Source: Siphonodentalium dalli (taxonomy: Eukaryota; Mollusca; Scaphopoda; Gadilida; Siphonodentaliidae). Taken from it: a DNA stretch of 64,000 nt. Under the pieces are notes generated by a model. The model searched no databases. It saw only the letters and a program-made list of their open reading frames with translations, and was not told the origin of the DNA. Made by a program: the position numbers and the translations under genes. Below are positions 1-11,519 of this stretch, piece after piece; position 1 is the first letter of the stretch; each line of letters opens with the position of its first letter. The DNA is taken from NCBI GenBank assembly GCA_032622095.1, contig CP136068.1, positions 111,737,546 to 111,801,545 of the forward strand, written 5' to 3'.

Positions 1-189
1 TATATTTATTCGAACCTTCCGTAACGTATATGTAACTCATTAACATAGCCCTCATATGTACCTTCTGTATTGGTATATACAATCAGGACTATTTTTTCGC
101 ACAGTTTTAAATTCGCGTAATGGAGGGTGCGCTAAAAATAGTAATGCACGAACGAAAGTACAAGTAACTTATTCTCAGCTCTCCTGTCA

Positions 190-265
190 GAAGTTAGAAA
201 ACGCTCTTTATTTTTGTCATATCATGAACAGAATACCATAAAACGCTCTTTATTGTTCCATCACA
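190..265. repeat. Fragment of the AACGCTCTTTAT-containing TIR element
   Basis: Two spaced copies of the word AAACGCTCTTTAT with intervening ATATCA and ACAG-like words resemble the middle of the elements at 54500-55028 and 60281-60802. Only the internal part is present; no termini are seen. Related by eye only. Confidence 0.4.
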
Positions 266-299
266 CATTATTTTAGGGGAACTAAATTCATTTCATAAA

Positions 300-696
300 T
301 TAACCCTTTACCCAACAAACCGGCCAAATAAAGCTTCAACAGCCTAAAATATCTTCGGTCTGTCTCAATAGAACCATACAAATATGGATATCATTGGAAC
401 CGCCTCATTGACGACATTGTGATAGTTACAGTTATGCCCTGTGCGGCTGTGCCAATGCATTCTCTTATATATGCGAGTCGACCATAGGTCGCCTCGCATA
501 TATAAGTGAATGCATTGGCCTAAAAAAATCTTTTTTTAACACTTTTTACCATTTTTTCTTACATTCTTTAACAATTTTATAATTTTTAATGTGTTAAGCC
601 AATGCATTCTCTTATATATGCGAGGCGACTTATGGTCGACTCGCATATATAATAGAATGCATTGGCGCAGGGCCCTTCTGTTGGGTAAAGGGTTAA
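300..696. mobile_element. TTAA-flanked MITE with two hairpins, piggyBac-like, copy 1
   Basis: The element begins TTAA-CCCTTTACCCAACA and ends in the inverse TGTTGGGTAAAGGG-TTAA. TTAA target sites with CCC/GGG termini are the signature of piggyBac-type elements (established knowledge). Inside are two near-perfect hairpins of about 70 bp (roughly 452-522 and 598-668), each starting GCCAATGCATTCTCTTATA, separated by an AT-rich spacer. There is no coding capacity, so it must be non-autonomous. Further copies with the same termini are at 21661-22060, 29480-29879 and 59868-60240; relatives with altered termini are at 4813-5050 and 18958-19372. Confidence 0.85.
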
Positions 697-1255
697 CATA
701 GTATTTTCCATACTGATTTCTACAATCTCGGCTGAATTTTTTTTTCGGAAACCTGTGTGAAGTTTGTATATATCATACCATGCCTCACAATGTCAATTAG
801 CCCAATATTCTACCTGTGAATTGTCGACTGATCTGTCTATGGCCACGCACACACAAAATAAAATGATCAGTTATTATATCTACATCATATTATAATCTAT
901 TACAACAAATTGTGACGTCGCGGTTCGTGTTAGGATGTGTTTTATTGGGATATGAAACGCATTACCCATTTGACCAATCACTGAACATGATTCATTGTAG
1001 CACACACGAGCTATGTAAATATTTTATTATTATTACCGTGTTGACTGGGGAAGATCGTTCTCCACGTGTATGAGCTCAATAATTATAGGGACCGAATACT
1101 GATTAACACAGAAGTTAGCGAACTGTGTCGGTGGATGTCCAAACATTTCGTGCAAAATATCGTTTTGTTTTTTTTGCAGGTTCGGGGGTTGTGGGTCCCC
1201 AAAATTATCAAATGCAAAAAATGGTATAATTCATGCAATGGTTTATTACCCTGCC
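697..1255. other. Gene-free stretch
   Basis: AT-rich sequence with no convincing coding frame, structural RNA or complete repeat. Open frames here are short and lack splice signals or recognisable motifs. Confidence 0.5.
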
Positions 1256-1870
1256 CCCAGGGGCCTGTACTATAGAATACAATTGCCGTGTTTGAACACG
1301 TGTACAAGATTATGTGGGGCACACAGAAGGTGTCGATTACCATAGACCTCCACTCTTATTATTACAGTGAAAGGGCGACTTCTTGCAACACCTCGTTTAC
1401 ATGCATGGTGACCAATAAAATAATAGGTTTACCACATGTGACTTGATTGACCAATGAAAAAAATATTCATCGGAGACACTCAGTGATATGTTATCGCTAG
1501 TGCATGGGTAATGCGTGTTCAATTGTATTAGTGGTAATCGGTATCCTTTAAATAATCGCTCAGTGAGTGCGCCGCAACCGTTCGTGCAGTGTGTTATATG
1601 TCATCAATGGTTATCGTCTGTTCCAACAATTCAAGTTTTAAGATGTATTTCAATTTCTAGTTGGGTTCTCATGCAAAATCGCTGGAGTATTATATTGAAT
1701 ACCATTCTGATCAAACCCAATCACCCATCGGTAATGAGCACACGACGGGTATAATCTACTCTATTACAATACAGTGGTATACTGCGCTTCACACCTCCTG
1801 TGTACCTCCCATAGCATTGTACACCTGTTGAAACACGGCAATTGTAATTCCATAGTACAGGCCCCTGGAG
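1256..1870. mobile_element. Foldback MITE with GGGGCCTGTACTAT arms
   Basis: The stretch from about 1257 to 1345 is inverted at about 1785-1869. Both arms share GGGGCCTGTACTAT, then ACAATTGCCGTGTTT and a GTGTACAA word. Arms are about 80-90 bp with moderate divergence and the interior is non-coding. No clear target duplication was found, so the superfamily is unassigned. Confidence 0.6.
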
Positions 1871-3392
1871 TCGTACTTAAAATGCGAGGTGTCCACTTTA
1901 CAGAAAACCACTTGACATGAATACCGCATGCAAATATATACTAAACAGACACACATAGCATCCGGCTACAACTAAAACATGACATACGTTATATAAACAG
2001 ATACAATAACAGCGGTTCTCATACCTTCAGCTTGGCTTTTATCCTGAGTGCACACCACATATATCATCAGTCCACGTGTACACATCCATCCACATCACAC
2101 ATAGCATTACTCCACATGTATACATCCTTTCACTCAATATTTATTTCCGTGTGTGTGGGTTATGACTGCATGCCTGGCTGTCACTCGAACGAGTGTATTT
2201 CTTCTCGCTCTGATAACCACCCAATACACACATAACACGTTTATAATTATACTTCACATCTCGATGTAATTAATACCCAAAGCGCGTTTGTGAGCCGTGT
2301 CTTCGTAGACTGATACCCTGTCCCAACTCCAGCTACTCGCCCGTAGGGACAGGGATAGGCTAAACAGAAAGTGGAATTTTGAATTGTGTTTCCGGTTTGT
2401 GAGACATTGTTTTAAAATAGAAAAGCACATTTCAACATCGGTACGTTTTTCTTACTTTAATAAAACAAGACGCAAGTATATAACTTTGACAACTACTCAA
2501 TCAAATTGAATAGAGTGTTTTTCACAGGAATCGACTAACCCCGATCAACGGCATTAAGTTAAATAGTGCGAAATCATGTTTTTGTAGCTTGGATATTTGG
2601 AAACTCTGATGTCAACAAACACCCCCGGCAACCGGTTACATCAATTTTGTGTCGAAGTTTGCTGCCTCATGTCGCATTTTATTAACTAAATTCGTCGGGG
2701 ATATATTTACGCTCATGTTGATACAAAAATTAACACAAGGGGTCAATGTGATTTGCCTGGGTGCACCTTTACCATAAATTGCCAAACTTGGATATACCGT
2801 CCCATGCTCTGACAAGTTGGTCAGTCTGTACAACATACATTTAAGGGGTTTATTTACATTACTGATAAAACAGGTATCTCCTTCACACATATATGTCAAT
2901 ATAAGTTGATGACGATAGTTTTATTTGTTCCAAATAAGTTTCGTGAGGTACTAGTAATCACACCCCCCCCCCTCGTGCACGGTTACATCAACATTGAAGA
3001 AGTTTGCTGCATCATGTCTGATTTTTTTATTTCGATGTTTCGGCTATATTATTGTGGTCATTTTAGTACCAAAATCATCTATATGAGGCAGATATATTTT
3101 GTTTGCGTGAGGTGTTTTGTGTCAAACGGGAAAATCTGAGTTGTCTGGGAGCAACGGAGCCTGCGGGTTAATATTACTAGTGCATATTATTTGTTGTTAT
3201 CTGTATGTCAGTATGGCTATTCATGTTTGACCATACCAGTATATATATTTTTTATAATAATTTTGAGTCTCAGCTAAATGTGTACTATATTGCATGTAAA
3301 TAATTAAAAATAGTAGTAGATGAAAAAAAATCATGTTGCTATTATAGCATAGTTATAGCATAAGTACTCGTAATATGTTTAATATTTTGCAG

Positions 3393-3519
3393 AAATGGAC
3401 CGTACACCAAGTTATATATCAACGATTGTCAGTACAAAGAGAAGAAATGTAAAAAGAAATCGGGATATCAGCACCCCGACCAAACACCACTCCGTGAGAA
3501 AAAAAGACAAAGTTTTTCT
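3393..3519 (+). CDS. Candidate first coding exon, basic peptide, unknown family
   Basis: The stretch is bounded by an acceptor-like TTTTGCAG before 3393 and a strong GTAAGT donor at 3520. The ATG at 3395 opens a frame of about 41 codons rich in Lys and Arg (begins MDRTPSYIST, ends KKDKVFL), broken by a stop straight after the donor, as expected for a real exon end. It lies in the loop of the 2306-6210 TIR element, so it may be the 5' exon of that element's own gene or of a host gene captured by it. No downstream exon was found on the plus strand and no known domain was recognised. It may also be a chance combination. Confidence 0.35.
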
Positions 3520-3769
3520 GTAAGTTTTCTGAAATGCATATCATATTTTAGTGGTTATTATTTTAAATACAATTTTATAATATATTTTGAATAAATGGCT
3601 AACAGCTCTGAAATCATACCTTTATCCTCATGACATTATGATCTACATGTATGAGTCTTGGTAAGGTGGTTATAACTCTTCTCAGCTCATCACCTACATG
3701 TAAAAATTAATAATAGTTTGTATGACATATTGAAAAAAGCATGTCTTGTACAGTACAGGCCTACATGTA

Positions 3770-4157
3770 CAGTAATGCCCTAAATAATCGACTCCGTAAC
3801 CACAGCAGAATCATGGGTAATTTTTCAGGATTTAGTCGGAAATATGGCTTGCTGTCATTCATCAGATAGCTCTCGGTGAGAGCTTTCCACTGAATAGCAA
3901 CAAGCCATATTTCCGACTAAATCCTGAAACATTTCCCATAATTCTGCTGTGGCTAAAGAGTCAATTACTACAGTAATGCTCTAAGTAATCCACTTCTTAA
4001 CCACAGCAGAATTATGGGTAACTTTTCACGATTTATTCGGAAATATGGCTTGTTGCCATTCATCGGAAAGCTCACGGGGAGAACTTTCCGATGAATGGCA
4101 ACAAGCCATATTTCCAAATAAATCCTGAAAAGTCGATTACTTAGAGCATTACTGTAC
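3770..4157. mobile_element. Two palindromic CAGTAATGC MITEs side by side (Tc1/mariner-like)
   Basis: Two adjacent copies (about 3770-3976 and 3970-4157) of a nearly perfect palindrome. Each has TACAGTAATGC at an end, an ACCACAGCAGAAT word, then arms with GGAAATATGGCTTG folding around a short loop. A third copy at 32746-32949 is bounded by TA on both sides, the target site of Tc1/mariner elements. They are non-coding. The long hairpin would give a double-stranded transcript if transcribed. Confidence 0.75.
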
Positions 4158-4189
4158 TGTTTGAGGTCCCCCATACCTACTTTAATAAA

Positions 4190-4650
4190 TACCCAGACCA
4201 AGCCCGGATTTAGTGTGTCTGACATTTGCAGAATCATGTCCCCAGAGGGTGAATTTATTGACACTGTCAGACACAGCAGGCTAGCATCACCAAATTCACC
4301 ATTTGGGAACCTCATTCTGCTTAGGCCTCAACTGCTATGGGAGACCTAGGATCAGATTGAAATTCCCCAGTTGAAGTTGATAATGTTCACTCATTAGTCA
4401 CCTCGATTATGCAAATTATTTTCTGCAAATTAGGGGGAAAATAGTAACTGAACAGAAAAGTAACTAAAATCAATGTTAATTTGAGGCTATAGATACTGGT
4501 ACATGCACTTCCAGAAGATGAGGCCTAAACAGAATGAGGTTCCCAGAGGGTTAATTTGGTGATGCAGGGTAGCATCACTAAATTCACCCTCTGGGGACCT
4601 CATTCTGCAAATGTCTGACACACTATATCCAGGCTTGACCCTGATCCTAA
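4190..4650. mobile_element. Foldback MITE, TTTGCAGAAT / CCCAGAGGGTGAATT family
   Basis: Words near 4196-4260 (GTGTGTCTGACATTTGCAGA, then CCCCAGAGGGTGAATTTA) reappear inverted near 4575-4640. Inner words (AGGCCTAA, CCCAGAGGG) form a second inverted pair. A partial third copy lies at 63152-63310. Non-coding; the termini are not sharply defined. Confidence 0.6.
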
Positions 4651-4812
4651 TATTTTTATTTGTCTACCAAATTTATAAATGACACCTGGACTATTTACCT
4701 CAAAATCTGCATAAGAATATTCTATTTCATTCTACATTACTCTCAGTAAATCAAGTACCAGTACTACATTGTAAAAGTCAAAACTAATTGATGAGGATTA
4801 GAGTGCAAATCT

Positions 4813-5050
4813 TTAATCCTTTCATGACGGGTGCAGCATTAAAGACCCTGTTCCAAAGCATTCTCTTATATATGCGAGTCTCCCATAGGGCGCCTCGCAT
4901 ATATAAGAGAATGCATTGTCTTGCAAGATCAAGGTAAATATTGTTTGGCCAAAGCATTCTATTTTATAAGGGATCCTCACATTTATAAGAGAGTGCATTG
5001 GCACAGGGTTTTCACAAAATTTGAGGAAGCTCCAGTCATGGAAAGGTTAA
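4813..5050. mobile_element. Diverged TTAA element carrying the same hairpin module
   Basis: It starts TTAA-TCCTTTCATGACGG and ends GTCATGGAAAGG-TTAA, i.e. TTAA flanks and CCTTT-type inverted ends that differ from the 300-696 family. One intact hairpin (about 4853-4918) and a decayed one (about 4950-5002) contain the CATTCTCTTATATATGCGAG type arm. No coding capacity. Probably an older or sister family of the piggyBac-like MITE. Confidence 0.6.
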
Positions 5051-6312
5051 TACAGAAAAGATTTTTAATCAAGAGAAAATAAGCAATTAATTTTCTGAAA
5101 TAGGGACCCATTTTTTTTATTTGAGGCAAAAGTTTCTATCAGAACAACATGGTATGCAGTTAACTAGGTTTATTTAATTTTAGGCTTGAACTTTAGAGGA
5201 TATTACTTGGTTGGTTTGATATCAGGTCCGATATCAGCCTGAGACTGAATGTCAAACACATGCAGTGTCACTGTGTCACCAATAAAACATGTGCGGGGGT
5301 CACTGTCGCAAATAAATAAATAAATTAATGTCAAATCTACCAAGTAATATCATATTTATTAATTAGGTCGCCTCTTTGTAGCTGACAACTCTTTCAGATG
5401 AGTGACATCACGCAAACAAAATATATCTGCCTCATATAGATGATTTTGGTACTAAAATGACCACAATAATATAGCCGAAACATCGAAAAAAATCAGACAT
5501 GAGGCAGCAAACTTCTTCAATGTTGATGTAACCGTGCACGAGGGGGGGGGGGGTGATTACTAGTACCTCACGAAACTTATTTGGAACAAATAAAACTATC
5601 GTCATCAACTTATATTGACATATATATGTGTGAAGGAGATACCTGTTTTATCAGTAATGTAAATAAACCCCGTAAATGTATGTTGTACAGACTGACCAAC
5701 TTGTCAGAGCATGGGACGGTATTGCCAAGTTTGGCAATTTATGGTAAAAGGTGCACCCAGGCAAATCACATTGACCCCTTGTGTTAATTTTGGTATCAAC
5801 ATGAGCGTAAATATATCCCCGACGAATTTAGTTAATAAAATGCGACATGAGGCAGCAAACTTCGACACAAAATTGATGTAACCGGTTGCCGGGGGTGTTT
5901 GTTGACATCCGAGTTTCCAAATATCCAAGCTACAAAAACATGATTTCGCACTATTTAACTTATTGCCGTTGATCGGGGTTAGTCGATTCCTGTGAAAAAC
6001 ACTCTATTCAATTTGATTGAGTAGTTGTCAAAGTTATATACTTGCGTCTTGTATTATTAAAGTAAGAAAAATGTACCGATGTTGAAATGTGCTTTTCTAT
6101 TTTAAAACAATGTCTCACAAACCGGAAACACAATTCAAAATTCCACTTTCTGTTTAGCCTATCCCGTCCCTACGGGCGAGTAGCTGGAGTTGGGACAGGG
6201 TACCAGTCTATTTCTTCGTGTCGATAACATTGAATGCACAATTTATTTATTATATTGAATTGGCTATACTAATTATCGTCACCCCACATTAATTGTCACA
6301 CCGTGTTTATTT

Positions 6313-7687
6313 TAGCAACTTGATGATGAATTATTCTCTCGAAATCGTACGAATATTGTGAATTCTAGAATGCTATTTACAACGGAGAATACATATAGTA
6401 GTGCCGACGATATTGCTCTCGTTTCATTGTCCAAGTCCGGTCTCGAGTGTTTGATTGACGTTTTTTACAAATACAGCCAGCGATGGCGGTTCGAATTCTC
6501 AAATAAAAAGAGCGTCGTCGTCGTCTTCAATGAGACAAAGCATCAAAACTCTGCTAGCAACAGGACGTGGCTTCTCGGTGACAGTCCACTAACAGAAGCG
6601 ACAGAATGTGTTCATCTTGGTATTAAGCAGTGCAAATTTCAGTGCGTGCCAACTGCCAACCCGTTCTTATCTATTATCTGAAAAACTGAGGAAATCTTAT
6701 TTCAGTTTCGCTGGCAAAAGCTTATTCAAAATGTGCACTCCAATAACGATGACAAGTCTGTTACAATCTGTTGCACTGCCCAAAGCCCTATATGGGTGCG
6801 AACTAATGGAACTCCCGAACAAAACTACCATGTACACAATGGAGAAATCTTACCGAGTGTGCGTGAAACACATCCAGTCTCTCCCATCGCGTACTCCCAC
6901 GTGTATTTCCCTAAGCTTGCTTGGACTTCTGCCACTCGAGAGACAAATTCACATCAAGAAACTTTCTTTTTTATGTTCATTGATTTATCTACCACAGGAT
7001 CGCCAGGTTCCCCTCAGAATATTTCTTCAGAAGTTCTTCAAATTCACTCTTTTTGCTCGCCTGACTACAGGATTTGTTCCAGATATAATTGAACTTCTAC
7101 AGCTGTATGATCTACGAACTCATCTGGACTCTTTCGTGGAAACTGGTAACTTCCCATCTAAGTGTTCGTGGAAACGTCTGATGCAGCAATCAGTTTGTGA
7201 AAGTTATGAGAGAGAATGGCTAGCTTCTCTTTCCGGAGACACAAGTCTTAAAACATTCCAGACAACGCACTCAAATCCATCAGCAAACTGGAGTATATGG
7301 GTATTACTTAGGAAATACCCTCATTATGGCGAAAAGTTGAAAAATCTCGGATTGCTTTTGAACAAAACGACATACAAAAATAACCTTGTGTGTGACGCTT
7401 GTCGTATGTGCTATGATAATGAACTTCTCCACGCGATGCGCTACTGTACTTCCGATCACATCACCTGCATGAGGAATGGTTATTACGACCATATACTCAA
7501 CCACTATGGGATAGAACCATACCTATATCTGGACGCAATCAGTGACTCTACACTATGTGCTTTTCTTCTTGGAACAGAGGTAGTTACCATTCCCGACGAA
7601 GTGTTGCATCAAATGGAGCTTATTATTCTGGACTCATCAACTTACTTGCTCACCATGTGTCGCTTTATTCGCGGGAACTCAAATTGA
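6313..7687 (+). pseudogene. 5'-truncated LINE ORF2 (RT C-terminal half), frameshifted
   Basis: The translation aligns along its length with the C-terminal half of the ORF2 at 23468-26980. The first part (6337 to about 6655) contains the RT motif C region (SSADDIALVSL) and VVFNETK, then a one-base indel near 6650 shifts the frame, and the rest runs open to a stop at 7685-7687. The C-x2-C-x9-H-x4-C motif (CDACRMC...HAMRYC) is kept, as are LLNKTTY and TTGFVPDIIE. The endonuclease and upstream RT motifs are absent, as expected for incomplete reverse transcription. The copy differs clearly from the full-length one, so it is an older or different subfamily member. Dead because of truncation and frameshift. 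Confidence 0.9.
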
Positions 7688-7988
7688 TATTAGAGTAGCC
7701 AGTATATTGTGGTCATTGATACACACCATGGTATCGATCATCGCTCGCATATACCATGTTATAACTAATCCTGTATAAACATACACTCTCAACTCACACG
7801 CATATGGCTACGTTAAAACAATATACTACAGCTCTGTGTTGGTGTGTTTTCAACGACGTTGTGATAACCATATACATGTATATACCATATTGTAACCTTT
7901 ATATATATTCTTCTCCACATATAGGAGGCACACAATAAATATAATATAATCTGTAGTTTATGCGAATAAACAATTTGACTTGACTTGG
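7688..7988 (+). mobile_element. 3' UTR and tail of the truncated LINE
   Basis: It follows the ORF2 stop. TATTCTTCTCCACATATAGG and CACAATAAATATA match, inverted, the 3' end of the LINE at 23373-27690. The segment ends AATAAACAATTTGACTTGAC, a tail style common in CR1/jockey-group LINEs of marine animals (general knowledge). The exact insertion end is uncertain. Confidence 0.7.
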
Positions 7989-8344
7989 GCATGTCAGTTG
8001 TACGTTTTATCCGGTGGAAACAGAAGCGCGCGTGTAACTTTTTTGTTACAAAATATTATTCTTTTGAAAGTGATCTGGTTAGTACTAACAGCGTCAATGT
8101 ATAGATCGTGGACGGAAGATAAACTTGGAATATGAAAATATATCTCCTTCCCATGTTTACTTGTATACCGATAATGCGATCATCATTTATATCAAGTGGG
8201 TTACTCTGCCTCCGTACCAATCACGATTCCACATGCGGCATTGTGTGGATCAAGACACTTTGCACCAATGGAAAATCATATATGTGAGTCACCGTAGGAA
8301 GCTCATCCTGCTTTGATAAGTACTGAAAATGTGAGACACATATA

Positions 8345-9790
8345 GTCCGTGGGCCAAACAAGTTATTTTTCGAGTTGGCTGCACCCCCTCCAACAAAGGT
8401 TTCTATATATCAAATTAAAGGTCATCATATGGCGCATCAGATTTTGCTTGTTGCCCGTTTCCACACGTGTCCCAAATAGTCTGGTCGATAAAAGGTTTGA
8501 CCTAGAACAAATTTGGACTAAGTTGGTTTGTATATCATTTTGAAGAGGAATATATCCTCCATAACATATCCAAAATCCGCTAAAATCCGCTTTGATAATT
8601 TTTTGTAATTCAAGATGGCGTCCAAGATGGCTGCCATTTTTCATATAAGTCAGCTTGATGCAATTATAGTAAGAACATCTTGTCTTATATATACACATGT
8701 ATACATTTTTGTGAAGCTAAGACATAACGCCACCTTTATGTGCCAAAATTGGAACTCCCAGTCCAAGATGGCCGCTAAAATGGCGACCGGAAGTGGATTT
8801 TTTACGTTTTTTTAATAATATCTTTAAGATAAGTGTCCGTGGTTTGGAACTGGTTGAGAATTTTGGCTTTATTTTGTATATAGCATGTTAACTGACAATT
8901 GGAGCAATGAAATATGCTGTTCGTGAGGTCCACACCCCTTCTGATCACTCAAAAAATCGATTTTACAAAACGCGGTATAACATTTCGCAAAAGATCCCCA
9001 AGATTCTAATCATATTTCATCAAGAAGTGGGAAGAACTGTGCAATGTAACTGATCCATTCTATATCTTATTGATATTCGAATTCAAAGGTACAAAAATTG
9101 TCACTTTGGCTCAAAATTGCTGCCAATATGGCCACCAAAATATGGAAAATGGTAATTATTATCCCAGCGTGCCACGCAACCGCTTACACGTTAGGGTGAT
9201 GCACACAGTTGACTAGTATGTCTTATATAGCTTGAGTACTAACATTTCTGATGCACCTTTGGTATTTTGTTACTATTTTAACCACTGAAATTACCAGAAT
9301 TATTCGAAATTTTCTGTCACAATCCTGATATCAAAATCGGCAAAAATTCGCTGTTCATGTTTGAGCCATATTTTGAAAGTAAAATGGAACTATGTTTGGT
9401 ATCAAAGATGTTTATTGTTTTGATATGTGTTACATGTGTCACACTGAGTTGTTTTAGACAAAATTACTCAAGATGGCTTCCAAAATGGCAACCAAGTTTG
9501 GTAAACATTATTATATACATAAACATATGTGTATATACGTGGTGTATATGTATACATAATCAATTGTGACTCACGTGCTACTTAATCAACTAAATGTTCT
9601 ATTCTGATTGTCCCGGTACCCTACGAGTCATGACAAATTCATTTTGATGAATGCAATATGGATTTTGCCTAAAGCTTCCTTGTTTTTGAACGGAAATGGG
9701 CAGAACGTTGAAACCGAACTGAGATGGATCATATTAAGTGGCTATTCTGGTCCATTAGCATCAATATTGATCAACTTAATACAGTGTGTA
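8345..9790. repeat. Arm I of a composite inverted-repeat complex
   Basis: The outermost part (8345-8480, starting GTCCGTGG with GTTGGCTGCA and GCTTGTTGCCCG) is inverted at 17430-17575. The rest (about 8480-8545 and 8930-9790) is inverted at 11520-12445, with shared words such as CTGGTCGATAAA, AAAATCGATTTTACAAAACG and GGCTATTCTGGTCCATTAGC. An extra stretch at 8546-8930, with AAGATGGC words, is not in the other arm. Non-coding. Confidence 0.75.
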
Positions 9791-9799
9791 TGTCTGTTG

Positions 9800-11410
9800 A
9801 TTGTCTGGTCATAGGCGATGTGAGTAGGTATACATGGAACTATTGTAGTCATGAATGGTGTGAATAGTTATACAATGTGTGACTATATGGTCATGGATGG
9901 GATGTCCATAGTGAGATGTATATGTATAAAAGGAGCAGCTGTATGCTGATGTGTGAGGTGAACATGTTTACAGTGAGTGGCTGTCTGGTCATTGAAGTGG
10001 TGTATGGTCATAACGAGAGCAGCGACACTGTCATGTGTGTATACATGGAGTGATTGTGTGGTCAGTGGTAGGCTGTACATATGTACATTGGGTGGATGTA
10101 TTGTCATGGGCGGGTGTATATGTATACACATGTTGGATGTATGGTAATGGATGGGTGTAAGTATAAATAGGGTGTGGTTATGGGCAATGTGTATATGTAT
10201 ACATGGAATGACTGCACGGTCATTGTTGAAGTATATATGCATAACTGGAGTACACTTTGATGGCCATTGGCGGCTAGTGTATATAGAGAGCAACCTAATG
10301 GTGATGGATGGGATGTATATGTTAATATGTACTATTGTATTGTCTTTGGTGGTGTGTACAAGCATACGGTAACTAGCTGAATGCTCGTGGAGAGGGTGTA
10401 TATGTATACAGCGAGTGGCTGAATTGTCACGATTGAGCTGTATATGCAAGTCTGAAGTGTACGAATGGCCGTGTGTGCGGGGTATTGGTATATCTAGAAG
10501 GGTTGTATGGCCATTGGTGAGGTATATATACACACCGGAGTGACGCTGTATCATGTGTGAGGTGTATATGTATATCATGAGTGACTACATGGCCATGGCA
10601 CGGCCAATATGTACATATGTATATGGGGATTGACAGTATGACAAAATTAATGGTGGGGTGAATTGATATACAAGGAGTGACTATGATCACGAATGTGGTT
10701 TATGCGTATACAGCGAGAAGCTGAAATGTCATGGGTCAGGAGTATATGCAAGTCTGGAGTGTATGAATGGCCGTATGCGCGGTACGAGACATTGATATAT
10801 CTAGAAGGGCGGTAAGGCCACTTTTGTGAGGTTATATGTATATACCTAGAGTGACGCTATGGTTTTGGGTTGGGTGTATATGTATATCTTGAGTGGCTAT
10901 ATGGCCATGGGTGTCGCAAATATGTATATATACAGGGAGTGAGACTGTATGACCACTGGTGAGGCAAATATATATACAAGAAGTAATATATAACAATGGA
11001 TGTAGCGAACAGGTATGGAGTGACTGTATGGTCATCGGTGAGGTGTATATGTATATATTTAGTGGATGTATAGCTATGCATGTGGCAAATACATATACAT
11101 GGAGTGACTGTATGGCCTATGGTTAGGCGAATAGGTATACAAGATGTTACATTGTGTTCATGTATGTAGTGAATATGTATACAGGTCATGTGATGTGTGG
11201 GAGTATACCTGGTGTGTCTGCAATGTTATTCACAGTTATATGACCATGCGTTGGCGTATGGGTAAACCCAATTGTGGCTGTATGGTAATGGGTGATGTGT
11301 ATGTCTATACAGCGAGTGGCACATGGCAATTTACGTGGTATTCATGTATGTATATATGGAGTGACTGCATGCTCATGCGTGATTTGTACTGGTGCACCTT
11401 TGTGTGACTA
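9800..11410. repeat. Diverged ~41-bp tandem array with higher-order period
   Basis: Units of about 40-42 bp built on GTGTATATGTATACATGGAG, then TGACTGTATGGTCATGG, repeat roughly 38 times with strong divergence. A higher-order copy is visible: the block from about 10395 to 10510 (ATATGCAAGTCTG, ATATCTAGAAGGG) returns at about 10700-10810. The array forms the loop between arms I and II. Long open frames on the minus strand here are by-products of a repeat lacking stops. Confidence 0.8.
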
Positions 11411-11519
11411 TCACTTTCCACAATGACTCAAGGATATGTTAATCGATAGAGGTAATATCAGAGTGTTCTCCACATTAATTGCGTTTTATATGCAATGTGA
11501 AGAAAACGGTTTTCCTGAC

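Larger units (their letters stand above)
2298..6218. mobile_element. 3.9 kb long-TIR element with 8-bp target-site duplication
   Basis: Two arms of about 800 bp (2306-3110 and 5408-6210) are inverted copies that differ by only scattered changes and small indels. The outer ends are TAGACTG...CAGTCTA. Flanking 8-mers TGTCTTCG (2298-2305) and TTTCTTCG (6211-6218) match at 7 of 8 positions, consistent with an 8-bp target duplication as made by hAT or P type elements. The 2.3 kb loop holds other MITEs and one candidate spliced exon (3393-3519), but no transposase was recognised. The high arm similarity suggests recent insertion or gene conversion. Confidence 0.8.

Noticed and set aside
6733-7092. 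119-codon plus-strand frame
   Set aside because: Out-of-frame shadow of the truncated LINE ORF2.
9883-10578. 231-codon minus-strand open frame rich in His, Ile and Thr
   Set aside because: It is a read-through of the 41-bp tandem array, which lacks stops in this frame; neighbouring frames of the array show similar composition.
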